NCBI GenBank assembly: GCA_963843605.1
Contig: CAWJLA010000004.1
Span: forward strand, 124,001 to 188,000
Direction: 5' to 3'
DNA: 64,000 nt
Origin: FEN-1297 sp963843605
GTDB lineage: Bacteria > Bacteroidota > Ignavibacteria > Ignavibacteriales > Ignavibacteriaceae
Shown: positions 1 through 8,684 of the stretch, in pieces
Numbering within the stretch: the first letter of the stretch is position 1
Layout: every line of letters starts with the position of its first letter
Translations under genes and position numbers: made by a program
The notes under the pieces: generated by a model
Database searches by the model: none
The model's input: only the letters and a program-made list of their open reading frames with translations
Told to the model about the DNA's origin: nothing

Positions 1-1005
1 ATTAAATATTGTGTCCGAAATTGCCGGTGCTATCCTTGAAGTGTAAATAACGGCAATTATAGCAACGAGATAAGCGACTAATATTATGATAATAGGTTTT
101 TTTTCTTCTTTATTTTTAAGTCTTCTGTAACTTATGAAAAGAGATGCAAATGCAATTAAGTTACTGGCGCTTCCTAAATACTCAAGCATCGTTCTTTCGA
201 ACAGAATTTTAGTAATATCTATTTTTAAAGTGTTGTAAGAAGTAAGAGTATTAATAAAGATGTATATGCTGAGAGCAATAGGCAATATTATTAATAAACG
301 TCTAACAAGTTTTTTGTCCAAAAATTTGTACTGGTTGGGAAATGTCCAGAAAAAATTCAGGAAGAGAAAAGGTATAAAACCGTTCCCAATGGATGTGCCA
401 ATTAATACTATTAGAAACCCTATATAATCTTTACGTATTACTTCCGGATTAATAGTATTGGGTACAAAATTTCCGAGAGTTGCAAGAACAGCGCAAACAC
501 CTATAGAGTAAAAAAGTTTCTGCACTCTTCCGTTTGGTTTAGACATTAACACAATGAAGCCGATTATCATCCATATTAAAGCTAATATCCCATTGGCAAG
601 ACTTCCTATTTGTATTAATTTTTTGACAAATACTTTGGTATGAACTATCGCACCGGTATTTTGTTTTTCAATTGTATAGTCCGCATACTGACCGTAAGAA
701 AATTTATTCAGTATAATCTGGGCACTTGTAGGATCTGAGATTTGAGTATTATTTATTGCTAAAAGTTTGTCCCCGTCTCTGATACCTGCATTCCAGGTAA
801 CTCCGCCCACTTTTACATTACTGAAAATAATCATAACACTGTCTTTGGACACTTGCTTTTCATTCCAGAGACACTCATCGTTTGAGGTAATTCTAACAGC
901 CAATAGAATGTATAAATTAATCAAAGCAATAAGAATCAAAACAACCGATGCCGCAATAATCAGCCGCGGTTTATTCTTAAGATATATTTCTTTGAATTTA
1001 TTCAT
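1..1005 (-). CDS. PDZ-domain multi-pass membrane protein, C-terminus beyond window
   Basis: Read backwards from an ATG at 1003-1005, the frame stays open for 335 codons to the window edge, so only the N-terminal part is visible. There is one membrane segment at about residues 15-37. A PDZ-like extracytoplasmic stretch follows at about 55-120, with the turn GIRDGDKLLAINN typical of PDZ domains. Several hydrophobic segments then lie between about 135 and 330. The gene sits 96 bp downstream of a SpoIIE-type phosphatase on the same strand. By analogy with that neighbour the missing part may carry a signalling output domain such as GAF or PP2C, but this is inference. The N-terminal membrane/PDZ reading is fairly secure. 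The function is unknown. Confidence 0.6.
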   Translation of the reverse strand, partial: MNKFKEIYLKNKPRLIIAASVVLILIALINLYILLAVRITSNDECLWNEKQVSKDSVMIIFSNVKVGGVTWNAGIRDGDKLLAINNTQISDPTSAQIILNKFSYGQYADYTIEKQNTGAIVHTKVFVKKLIQIGSLANGILALIWMIIGFIVLMSKPNGRVQKLFYSIGVCAVLATLGNFVPNTINPEVIRKDYIGFLIVLIGTSIGNGFIPFLFLNFFWTFPNQYKFLDKKLVRRLLIILPIALSIYIFINTLTSYNTLKIDITKILFERTMLEYLGSASNLIAFASLFISYRRLKNKEEKKPIIIILVAYLVAIIAVIYTSRIAPAISDTIFN

Positions 1006-1101
1006 TTATAATAAATAGAGAAGGATTAATTATAAAAACGGGAAAAATAAATTTTTCCGAAAACCAAAACTACGTAAAATCGAAATAACAAAAAATTCAA
1101 G

Positions 1102-2781
1102 TTACTTTACTTTCAGCACAACAATTGTCATATCATCGGATTGCGGGGTTCCGTCGGCAAATGTCTTTACCACATTTTGAATTGTCTTTAATATATCGGG
1201 AGATTTTTCTGCAATCAGCTGAGGTACTAATCTTTCAAATCTTTCGTCGGAATATTCTTCGTCGTCTATATTTTTTGCTTCAGTAATTCCATCGGTGAAC
1301 ATAACCAGAACATCACCGCTTACAAGCTGTATAATTTCAGATTCGTACGGCATCGTTGTTTTCATAACACCGAGAATTATTCCGCCCTTAGTTAATTTTA
1401 TAATTTCCCCGTCTCTGATTAATAACGGAGGATTATGTCCGGCATTTACATATTCTAAAGTAAGATTTTCATCGTCAAATACTCCCCAGAAAAATGTAAT
1501 AAATTTACCGTCGGACGTATTTTCCGATATTAAATCGTTTATTAAAGCAGTAGCCTCAGAAAGTTTCATCCCGTGTTTAGTGGTGGTTTTCAAAAAGGCC
1601 TGCAGATTCGCCATTAGTAAGGCAGCGGGAACTCCTTTTCCGGAAACATCGGCTATTGCAACGCAAAAGCTTTTTTTGTCAAATGATATAAGGTCATAGT
1701 AGTCGCCTCCCACCTGCTGCGAAGTAAGACTTTCAGCTGCAATATCAAAATTTTGATATTGCGGAACCGATTTGGGAAAAAGATTTAACTGAATTCCTCT
1801 TGCAATTTCCAATTCTTCTTCCATTTTTTGTTTTGCAAGAGCTTCCTCAAACAAATGGATATTTTCCAGTGAAATTATTGCCAAACTTCCTACCGAAGAA
1901 ATAAATTCCATATCCGTCTCTGTAAAGTTCTGATTATTTATCCTCTTGCCAAGAATAATAAGTCCTTTCGTTTTCCCTTGAAGCAGCATCGGAACAATTA
2001 ATTCAATATTAAGGTTTTTGAATTTAGGGAAACTTGATGCAATATCATTTTTTGTCAACGGATCGGAAAATTCTAGATAATTATACTCTTTTAGCGCCGA
2101 CAGAAGTTCTTTTGAAGAATATTTGGATTCGAGTATATTAATATTTTCGTTATCGAAAACGGTTACTGCAAATTTGGAAACTAAGAACTGACCGATTACC
2201 GAGTAAACCAATAATTTAGCTACTCTTGCCGACTCAGAAAAAAGCCCGAACTCCTTGCTCAATTCAAACAGAGAGTTTAATCTTTGTATTCTGGAATCGA
2301 GCATCCTGTTTACATGCTTCAGCTTGTCGATAACCATAGAGTTTTGTATTGCGGAAGCCGATATATTTAAGATTGTTCTAAAAAACTCCAAATCATCTTC
2401 GGTAAAAGAAGATTTGTTCAATTTCTCTCCAAGGCATACGATACCAAGGCATTCGTCTGACGAACTTATTTTTTCATATACAACCAGTTTAGCTTTTTCA
2501 AGATAATTATTAAATTCCCTGCTTTCCAGCTTACTTCGCTCGGCAATTAAATCCGGGAAAATTTCGAGCAAATCGGCTGAAAGCCCTTTGGAAGCTTTCG
2601 GAACAATTTTACCTTCGATACTTAATGCGACGATTCCTTTTGTAGCCAGGAATTTCCCCATACAAGTGAGCAAAACATTATTTAGAATGAATTCTAAATC
2701 CAGGCTGGAATTAATAATTCTGCTGAATTCAATTAGTGCCGTAAGATTTCTTTTAACTTTTATATTATCGGAATCATTCAT
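1102..2781 (-). CDS. GAF-GAF-SpoIIE (PP2C-type) serine phosphatase
   Basis: A 559-residue soluble protein. Two GAF-like sensory regions lie at about residues 8-155 and 165-320, and a short coiled segment leads into a SpoIIE/RsbU PP2C phosphatase domain at about 345-559. The metal-binding motifs are clear: VGGDYYD, the acidic strand of IADVSGKG, FTDGITEA and SDDMTIVVL. Phosphatases of this family remove the phosphate from the serine of STAS anti-sigma antagonists. The gene starts one base after the stop of the RsbW-like kinase gene and shares a strand and spacing with STAS and a second phosphatase, so they form one operon. The GAF domains could bind a small ligand, but no ligand can be inferred. 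The family call is secure; the target is inferred from context. Confidence 0.92.
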   Translation of the reverse strand: MNDSDNIKVKRNLTALIEFSRIINSSLDLEFILNNVLLTCMGKFLATKGIVALSIEGKIVPKASKGLSADLLEIFPDLIAERSKLESREFNNYLEKAKLVVYEKISSSDECLGIVCLGEKLNKSSFTEDDLEFFRTILNISASAIQNSMVIDKLKHVNRMLDSRIQRLNSLFELSKEFGLFSESARVAKLLVYSVIGQFLVSKFAVTVFDNENINILESKYSSKELLSALKEYNYLEFSDPLTKNDIASSFPKFKNLNIELIVPMLLQGKTKGLIILGKRINNQNFTETDMEFISSVGSLAIISLENIHLFEEALAKQKMEEELEIARGIQLNLFPKSVPQYQNFDIAAESLTSQQVGGDYYDLISFDKKSFCVAIADVSGKGVPAALLMANLQAFLKTTTKHGMKLSEATALINDLISENTSDGKFITFFWGVFDDENLTLEYVNAGHNPPLLIRDGEIIKLTKGGIILGVMKTTMPYESEIIQLVSGDVLVMFTDGITEAKNIDDEEYSDERFERLVPQLIAEKSPDILKTIQNVVKTFADGTPQSDDMTIVVLKVK

Positions 2782-2782
2782 T

Positions 2783-3241
2783 TTAATGAGCGGTATTTAT
2801 ATTTTTTGAAAGGCGTACCTGATTATACTTCCCCGGAACAGAAACATATTTAACGTCATCCATCAAGGACTTCATCAAATACATTCCCAATCCGCCAACT
2901 CTGTGCTGTCTGTAGTATATCTGAAGATCGGGATCGGGTATGGTTTCAGGTTTAAATGGTGCACCGTGATCTTTAATAATTACTGTAAATTTTTTGCTTG
3001 AATATTCTATTTTAACAATTATGTCTCCCTCTTGCACCGACTTGTACGCATGTTTCATAATATTGGTACAAGCCTCGTCAACCGCCAGGATAATATTGTC
3101 AATAATTTCAGTATTTATTCCTATTTCCAGTGCTGTGGAGTAGACGAAATCTCTTATCTGCGATAAATTATTTGTCTTGCTCTCAACAATTAATTCTTTT
3201 TGTGTTATTTTTTTACCCGTTTTCAAGTTATTTTTTCTCAT
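2783..3241 (-). CDS. RsbW-like serine kinase / anti-sigma factor (HATPase)
   Basis: A GHKL-type ATPase of the RsbW/SpoIIAB class. It shows the N box LAVDEACTNIMKHAY, the G1 box IKDHGAPF and the G2 segment GGLGMYLMKSL. Such proteins bind a sigma factor or other partner and phosphorylate a STAS antagonist. The ATG at 3241 is preferred over one at 3283. It overlaps the upstream STAS gene by only 14 bp, and the product (152 residues) then has the usual family length, whereas the longer form adds residues with no domain similarity. It lies between STAS and phosphatase genes, which is the classic partner-switching layout. Which sigma factor it controls is not visible; the ECF factor at 7456-8070 already has its own anti-sigma gene. 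Confidence 0.9.
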   Translation of the reverse strand: MRKNNLKTGKKITQKELIVESKTNNLSQIRDFVYSTALEIGINTEIIDNIILAVDEACTNIMKHAYKSVQEGDIIVKIEYSSKKFTVIIKDHGAPFKPETIPDPDLQIYYRQHRVGGLGMYLMKSLMDDVKYVSVPGKYNQVRLSKNINTAH

Positions 3242-3581
3242 TAAATTTTGTAACTGCTTCAGCTTCTGATTTAAAAATCTCATAAAGTAAAGGGAAGCCT
3301 AAAAGATCGAAAATGTTGAAAACCTTATCACTCATACTGCACAATTTAATATCACCTTTATTTTCTCTTACCTTTTCAATAAATGCCATAAAAACGCCGA
3401 GTCCCGCGCTGCTTATATAAGCAAGGTCATTAAAGTTTACCACAATAGAGTATTTATCGTTGTTTATTATATTAGAAAAAGTATTCTCCAATACGGGTGC
3501 AGTGTGCGCGTCCAGATACCCTTTCAAATAAACAACGTTGATAGCACCTACTTCTTTAACTGAGGTGTTGAAATCTGCCAT
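3228..3581 (-). CDS. STAS-domain anti-sigma factor antagonist (RsbV/SpoIIAA-like)
   Basis: A 117-residue single STAS domain. The phospho-site segment is DLAYISSAGLGVFM, in which one of the two serines is the residue phosphorylated by RsbW-type kinases. It overlaps the 3' end of the upstream phosphatase gene by 34 bp and the start of the downstream kinase gene by 14 bp, so translation of the three genes is probably coupled. In established partner switching, the unphosphorylated form captures the kinase and frees its target, and the neighbouring phosphatases regenerate that form. The protein is cytoplasmic. Fold and role class are secure; the output is unknown. Confidence 0.92.
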   Translation of the reverse strand: MADFNTSVKEVGAINVVYLKGYLDAHTAPVLENTFSNIINNDKYSIVVNFNDLAYISSAGLGVFMAFIEKVRENKGDIKLCSMSDKVFNIFDLLGFPLLYEIFKSEAEAVTKFNEKK

Positions 3582-5725
3582 TCTTTCTCTCCGTCAATAT
3601 TTAAATTTTGTTTCCATTTTAAAATAACCAAAGTTATGTCGTCATGCTGAGAATTGTTTTGCGAGAATAATGTAACTTCGCGAATTACTTTATTAGAAAT
3701 TTCGTCTACTTCCTGCATGTAATTTTTCATTAAAATCTCCTCAAATAATTTACTTCCGAAATCTTCCATATCGCTGTTTTTAGCTTCTGTAATCCCGTCC
3801 GTATAAAGTACAATCGTATCTTCGTCCTCTAAAATAATTTCCATTTCATCAAGAGTCTGTGCAAAATGTTCGGTAAAATTAAGACCAAGGCCTATTCCTG
3901 AGGGTCTTAAATTCTCTATCCCTTTTTTTCTTAATAAAATTATCGGGCAATGCCCTGCACGCGCTATTTTAAGATGCCTTGTCTTTAAGTTTAGCACACC
4001 GTAAGCAGCGCTCACAAAGGTCCGCCTGTCTAATGTCCGTTCCAGAATTTCATTAGCTTTAATAAGAATATCTTTAGGATTTTGAAATGTTTTTGACAGT
4101 GATTCAAATATCCCCTTAACTTCGGCCATGATAAAGGCGGCAGAAATACCTTTTCCCGAAACATCCGCAATAACAAACCCAAGCCTGTCGCGGCCTATAT
4201 CAAAAAAATCATAGTAATCACCGCCAACCTCAAATGCCGGAATAAACACGGTAGATATTCTCAGACTGTCGAATTCGGGATTACGGCTCGGCAATATTTT
4301 TCGCTGGATTTCTCTTGCAACATCCAGTTCTTTTTCCAATCTTTCTTTCTCTATCGATTCTTCCAGTAGTCTTGAATTCTCGATTGCAACAGAAGCATAA
4401 TCTGAAAATGTATCCATCGCACTGATATCTTCATCGTCAAACTCTAAGTTTATCTTTCTGGCTGCAACCAGATAACCCTTCACTTCATCATGGGCTCTCA
4501 AAGGTGCAACGGCAAAATTAAAAAATTCCTCGCTAAGTTCTGAACCGTTTTCCAATTTGTTCAGACTGCCGACCAAGGTTCCTTTTTTACTTTTCCTCTG
4601 AAGATCCAAAAGTATATACTTTGTTATTATACTTGCGTCGTAATATCCGATATTTTTATTAGCAAATGATTTAAAATCGTTACCTTCTTTCCATATTATC
4701 CATGAAGCTTGTGCGTCGCATACCTTGGTTGTTATATCGGTTACTGTTTCAGCTAATTCTTTAAAATCTAAAGATTCGGTAATAAGCTTACTAAAATACT
4801 GCAAGAAATTAATTTCCTGTGCTTTTCGGTCGAATGCCTCAGCAGTAGGCAAGTGAAACAATGTAGTAAAGAAGAGTACGCTGAAATAAACCCCGCCGTA
4901 TATCATCATTAATTTAAAGAATTGGTTTATTCCGAATGAAAATTGGCTTATCGCGTTCGTAAAAGCATTTACTTCCGAGCCGCGGACAATATTTAAAACG
5001 AAAAGTACGGAGATTATTACCGAAAAAATCAAAAGTGAAATTTTTTCTTTTTTAACTATGAATGCAATCCACGATATTCGTATTGAATTAATAACAATCA
5101 ATAATATTGAAATTATAAAAAAAGTGTCTCTTATATAACCGTATTCCGGCAGCTTCATAAATATATTTGTAAATGCTGCAAGGATAAAAAATACAATCAT
5201 AGTATTAAAATATGTACTAACATTCTTTTTCTGTTTAAGGAAGTACAATTCTTTAAATACAAGAAAGACATAAGCCAAAGATCCGATTATTAAAAAAGAG
5301 AAGAAAAATGAAATTAAGCTGAAGATAAATCCGGGATTACTGAATGACGCCGAACTTGATTCGGAGAATCCTCCCAAAATAGTTCCCGAAAAAGAAATAA
5401 GGAAGAAAATAAAAGCGTTTAATATGCCTACGTTCACCACCAACCCAAGAGGATTCGATTTTCTGTTGTGAACAACATCAGACAAAGCCATTATCAGCGA
5501 TACGGTGGTAAGTATAACTAAGCTTTCATTTACGATGGAGAGAAAAAATGAATCCGATGAATATAAGAATAGCTTATAAAATAATAATGCCGACAGCAAA
5601 CCCACAAAGGTTTGTATTTTTACATTCCCTTTTAACATTTCTGTAGTTAGTCGCATAAATTGTACTTTCCGGCCCAGCAATTTAGTCGGTTTTATGTATA
5701 ATCCATTATTATGTAAAAATGGCAT
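3548..5725 (-). CDS. Multi-pass membrane GAF-SpoIIE serine phosphatase
   Basis: A 725-residue protein. About seven or eight hydrophobic segments lie between residues 35 and 300, followed by a GAF-like region (about 310-455), a helical linker with EKERLEKELDVAREIQ, and a SpoIIE/PP2C domain (about 480-715). The motifs VGGDYYDFFD, IADVSGKG, LYTDGITEA and HDDITLVIL mark the metal site. It is the promoter-proximal gene of the four-gene partner-switching operon and probably feeds a membrane or cytoplasmic signal to the STAS protein encoded next. The frame begins at 5725, but an ATG at residue 24 is an equally good start. The phosphatase call is secure; the signal is unknown. Confidence 0.9.
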   Translation of the reverse strand: MPFLHNNGLYIKPTKLLGRKVQFMRLTTEMLKGNVKIQTFVGLLSALLFYKLFLYSSDSFFLSIVNESLVILTTVSLIMALSDVVHNRKSNPLGLVVNVGILNAFIFFLISFSGTILGGFSESSSASFSNPGFIFSLISFFFSFLIIGSLAYVFLVFKELYFLKQKKNVSTYFNTMIVFFILAAFTNIFMKLPEYGYIRDTFFIISILLIVINSIRISWIAFIVKKEKISLLIFSVIISVLFVLNIVRGSEVNAFTNAISQFSFGINQFFKLMMIYGGVYFSVLFFTTLFHLPTAEAFDRKAQEINFLQYFSKLITESLDFKELAETVTDITTKVCDAQASWIIWKEGNDFKSFANKNIGYYDASIITKYILLDLQRKSKKGTLVGSLNKLENGSELSEEFFNFAVAPLRAHDEVKGYLVAARKINLEFDDEDISAMDTFSDYASVAIENSRLLEESIEKERLEKELDVAREIQRKILPSRNPEFDSLRISTVFIPAFEVGGDYYDFFDIGRDRLGFVIADVSGKGISAAFIMAEVKGIFESLSKTFQNPKDILIKANEILERTLDRRTFVSAAYGVLNLKTRHLKIARAGHCPIILLRKKGIENLRPSGIGLGLNFTEHFAQTLDEMEIILEDEDTIVLYTDGITEAKNSDMEDFGSKLFEEILMKNYMQEVDEISNKVIREVTLFSQNNSQHDDITLVILKWKQNLNIDGEKEWQISTPQLKK

Positions 5726-5856
5726 AAGTTAACTTCAACACGGGGTTAAATTAAGTTAAAAATTGGTTTTTGTAAAGAAAAGAAGTATAAACGGGTAAAA
5801 ATTAGGATGATTGTTAACAAAAAGAATTTTTGAGTTCAAATATCACACAATTAATA

Positions 5857-5879
5857 ACCCCCGCTAAAAATGCAGGGGT
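5857..5879 (-). terminator. Hairpin below the anti-sigma gene, probable terminator
   Basis: Arms at 5857-5864 and 5872-5879 pair over eight positions with one mismatch around a seven-base loop, and the stem is G+C-rich in an AT-rich gap. It begins six bases past the stop of the anti-sigma gene. On the minus strand the tract after it is only moderately T-rich (TTATTAATT). It probably separates the sigma/anti-sigma transcript from the partner-switching operon downstream. Confidence 0.6.
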
Positions 5880-5884
5880 ATTTA

Positions 5885-7459
5885 TTATATCTCTACTGGA
5901 CTTTTACCCTTTTGTGCAGGTGCATTATTGTGGAACTGCTTTTGCCACTGTTCCATTTCTTTACGGAACTGCTCCATTTCTTTTTGAAATTCATGCATTT
6001 GCCGCTGTAATTGTTTTTGCTGATGCAGATTGGACGAATCACCGTAAAAAAACCTGTACATCGAAGCCATTGAATCGGGATTCATCGGGAAGGTGAAATT
6101 TTTGAATTTTGATTTTAAAACCGAATCAGATTTTCTGTTACCGGAAGAAAAAGATGAATCAAAGCCGAATGCTTTGAAATGGAAATTATAACTTTTCGTA
6201 GAATCTTTGTAAAAATACTTGTAATTAAAATTTTTACCCTTATGCTCTGGAATATTGAAGGAGAAAGACTTGAACAATCCGGTTGCCGAATCTATATGTG
6301 AAATTATACTGTCGATATTAGGAATGGTAATATTGGGAATAAATAATTTTGATAGATGAACCCTGCAGCTATTGCTGTCTATGAATACTTGAAAATTTTT
6401 ATCCCTTGAAGAATCATTTTTAAGTTTTGCAAAATCTTTTCCGTAATAAACTGAAAAGTTTAAGTTTTGCATCTGAGTATCTATATCCTTCATATTTTTG
6501 CTTAACTCTTCACTCCATTTCTTCATTTCATCTTTGAACTTATTTTTATCGAAATAAAATGATTCTGAGAAGATGGAATCGGGAGTCAGAAAAATATATT
6601 TTTCTCTGCCCGAAGTTTTAATCTGGCTAACTGCTTTTGCAACGCCTCCGTTATTATAATATTTTTCGAATCCAGACGGAATTGCTTTTGCGATTTGTTT
6701 ATTATTGATCCGTGCTGCAAAAGCTATCAGATCAGCAGCCAATGCTTTATTAAAATTCCACAAGTTCGGATTAATAGCAACCGTATTACTATTGTTTACC
6801 AAAACCTGATTCTGGAGGTCGACGGCATAAGATTTTAGAATTGAATCGACTTCAATTTTCTGTTTGTTATTTAATTTTAAAACTTTGGCAAATTTTTCAA
6901 GACTGTTCTGTGAAGGTATTATACCGGCTTGCCTAATTTCAAAAAATTGATTGCCGTTGTCATCCGCGCCAAGCTGTAATACTTGTTTTTTCTGATTGTC
7001 GAGCGGTAGCTGGTGATAAAAAGCAAAATTAAAAATATCATCGTTGCTTAGGTTAGCCGTATATAGCAAAGGTTTTAGATTTTCTTTATAAAAGGAAGAA
7101 ATATTAGATTTTTGTTGTTCAACAATATTATTAATAATGCCTGGATTATATTTTAACAAGACCATCACAAACATGCTAACGGCTATAATACCGAAAACCG
7201 GTGCAAATTTTCTGATTTTCACTGACCATTTTTTTTCCGTACGCATAGTAGCGGCCAACTTTGTATCGAAGTATGGATTTTCAGATACGGATTTATAATA
7301 AGAAATAGTAAGTTGTTTGGTCTTTTTTAATTCTGCGAGCTTCTCCTGCAGTTCATGGGAAAATTTTAATTCTTCTTCCAGCTTTTTTATATCTTCATCA
7401 GATAGCTCATTATCCAAATATGCCGAAAGCATTTCATATTTTTTGTATAAATTTTTCAT
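5885..7459 (-). CDS. Membrane anti-sigma factor with large extracytoplasmic domain
   Basis: A 524-residue protein encoded directly after an ECF sigma factor, with a 4-bp start/stop overlap. The first 50 residues form an acidic helical region (LSAYLDNELSDEDIKKLEEE) that resembles anti-sigma N-terminal domains. The Cys/His zinc motif seen in many of them is absent. One membrane segment follows at about residues 85-103. The remaining 420 residues lie outside the cytoplasm and end in a Gln/Glu-rich coiled coil (about 480-515). Gene order, N-terminal type and single membrane span make a sigma-sequestering role likely. The large outer part is not recognised and may be the sensor. Confidence is good for the anti-sigma role and low for the signal. 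Confidence 0.75.
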   Translation of the reverse strand: MKNLYKKYEMLSAYLDNELSDEDIKKLEEELKFSHELQEKLAELKKTKQLTISYYKSVSENPYFDTKLAATMRTEKKWSVKIRKFAPVFGIIAVSMFVMVLLKYNPGIINNIVEQQKSNISSFYKENLKPLLYTANLSNDDIFNFAFYHQLPLDNQKKQVLQLGADDNGNQFFEIRQAGIIPSQNSLEKFAKVLKLNNKQKIEVDSILKSYAVDLQNQVLVNNSNTVAINPNLWNFNKALAADLIAFAARINNKQIAKAIPSGFEKYYNNGGVAKAVSQIKTSGREKYIFLTPDSIFSESFYFDKNKFKDEMKKWSEELSKNMKDIDTQMQNLNFSVYYGKDFAKLKNDSSRDKNFQVFIDSNSCRVHLSKLFIPNITIPNIDSIISHIDSATGLFKSFSFNIPEHKGKNFNYKYFYKDSTKSYNFHFKAFGFDSSFSSGNRKSDSVLKSKFKNFTFPMNPDSMASMYRFFYGDSSNLHQQKQLQRQMHEFQKEMEQFRKEMEQWQKQFHNNAPAQKGKSPVEI

Positions 7460-8070
7460 GCCCTTAACTCCTGCTCGTATGGTTTTAGCAGTTCTCTTAA
7501 ACCTTCCCGAGCCCTAAAAATACGAGACTTTACCGTACCTATTTCACATTGCACCGATTCTGCAATTTCCTGATAACTCAATCCCTCTATATCTTTTAAC
7601 AGCAGCGGAACCCTCAGTTTTTCAGGTAATTTTGCAATGGCTTTTTGAACAATTTCCGACACATCCATATTCTCCGGATGAGTCGAATACCCAAGTTCTT
7701 CTTCGGAGTCCTTTATCGGAGAAAAGATATTGCGTATTTTCATTTTTCTTAAATGATCTTTGCATTTATTAACCGTAATTCTGTATAACCATGTAGTAAA
7801 TTGAGACTCGAAACGGAAATTGCCAAGATTTTTATAAACTGTTAAGAATACCTCCTGTGCTATATCGTCAACCAGGTCGTGATTATTCAGTGTTATATAA
7901 ATTATATTGCGTACTTTTTCCTTATGACGTTGAACCAAAGTATTAAAAGTGGATTCGTCACCTTCTATAAACCTCTTTATTAAAGAGAAATCGTCATCTA
8001 AATTTAATATCTGAGGATGCTGCAACTCTTTTTTCTTTTTTGTGAATTTCATATTTTTAGACGCTAACAA
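7456..8070 (-). CDS. ECF-type RNA polymerase sigma factor (sigma-70 family)
   Basis: A 204-residue ECF sigma factor. Region 2 is at about residues 38-110 (LVDDIAQEVFLTVYKNL and the -10 recognition segment FTTWLYRITVNKCKDHLRK). Region 4 is at about 140-196 (GLSYQEIAESVQCEIGTVKSRIFRAR split over the helix-turn-helix). Regions 1.1 and 3 are absent, as expected for this class. The next gene, overlapping by four bases, is a membrane anti-sigma factor, so release probably follows an envelope signal. An ATG at 8052 is an alternative start. The 159 bp before 8230 must hold promoters for this gene and for the divergent STAS gene. Confidence 0.93.
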   Translation of the reverse strand: MLASKNMKFTKKKKELQHPQILNLDDDFSLIKRFIEGDESTFNTLVQRHKEKVRNIIYITLNNHDLVDDIAQEVFLTVYKNLGNFRFESQFTTWLYRITVNKCKDHLRKMKIRNIFSPIKDSEEELGYSTHPENMDVSEIVQKAIAKLPEKLRVPLLLKDIEGLSYQEIAESVQCEIGTVKSRIFRAREGLRELLKPYEQELRA

Positions 8071-8229
8071 AATTAAGTTTGTTCCCTAAAATAAATAGAT
8101 TTGACCAAGAAATAAATACAGTCTAAATATATGTTGATCTATTTAAAAACTAACAATTTTATAGCTTAAGCTCTATTGCATAAATAGCCGTGACTAGTTA
8201 AATTGTTTTCAAAATAATAGGAGTTATTC

Positions 8230-8571
8230 ATGAAATACAAAATTGTTGAGCATTACAATGCCGTCGTTATCGAATTAAGAGGAAATGTTATGGGTGGCGA
8301 CGATACCAAGGAATTTAACGAACTTCTTCATAAACTTCTGGATGAAGGCAAAAAAAATATGGTTGTGGATTTATCAGAAGTAAAGTTTATGAATAGCTCG
8401 GGCTTGGGAATGTTGATCGGCGGACTTACTACTATGAAAAAGAGCGAGGGTCATCTAAAGTTAGCACGAACCACGGAAAAAATTCAAAGTTTACTTATAA
8501 TTACCAAGCTCATTACTATTTTTGAATCATACGATTCAGTTGATGAGGCAATTAAGAGTTTTTCCAACTAA
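8230..8571 (+). CDS. STAS-domain protein (anti-sigma antagonist family)
   Basis: A 113-residue single STAS domain with the phospho-site segment VKFMNSSGLGMLIGG. It is the second STAS gene of the window and is transcribed away from the ECF sigma gene as a single-gene unit, ending at a strong terminator. A start at 8230 follows AATAGGAG at a proper distance. It could be an extra substrate of the RsbW-like kinase and the phosphatases encoded at 1102-5725, or of kinases elsewhere. The family is secure; the partner is inferred. Confidence 0.9.
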   Translation: MKYKIVEHYNAVVIELRGNVMGGDDTKEFNELLHKLLDEGKKNMVVDLSEVKFMNSSGLGMLIGGLTTMKKSEGHLKLARTTEKIQSLLIITKLITIFESYDSVDEAIKSFSN

Positions 8572-8605
8572 GCAGTTTAAAGTAAGGTTTTTAAGAAAAT
8601 TTACT

Positions 8606-8636
8606 AAAACTCCGGATTTAAGAATCCGGAGTTTTT
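8606..8636 (+). terminator. Rho-independent terminator after the STAS gene
   Basis: A perfect 13-bp inverted repeat (8606-8618 with 8623-8635) around a TAAG loop, built on ACTCCGGATT and its complement and followed by a T run. It lies 35 bp past the STAS stop codon and 49 bp before purA. The A-rich 5' arm also gives a T-rich tail on the other strand. Confidence 0.88.
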
Positions 8637-8684
8637 ATTTTGCTTAATCAAATCTAAACGATCTAATATTAATCAGGGAATCAA

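Noticed and set aside
1295..1699. 134-codon frame antisense to the GAF-GAF phosphatase
   Set aside because: It covers the certain PP2C domain on the other strand.
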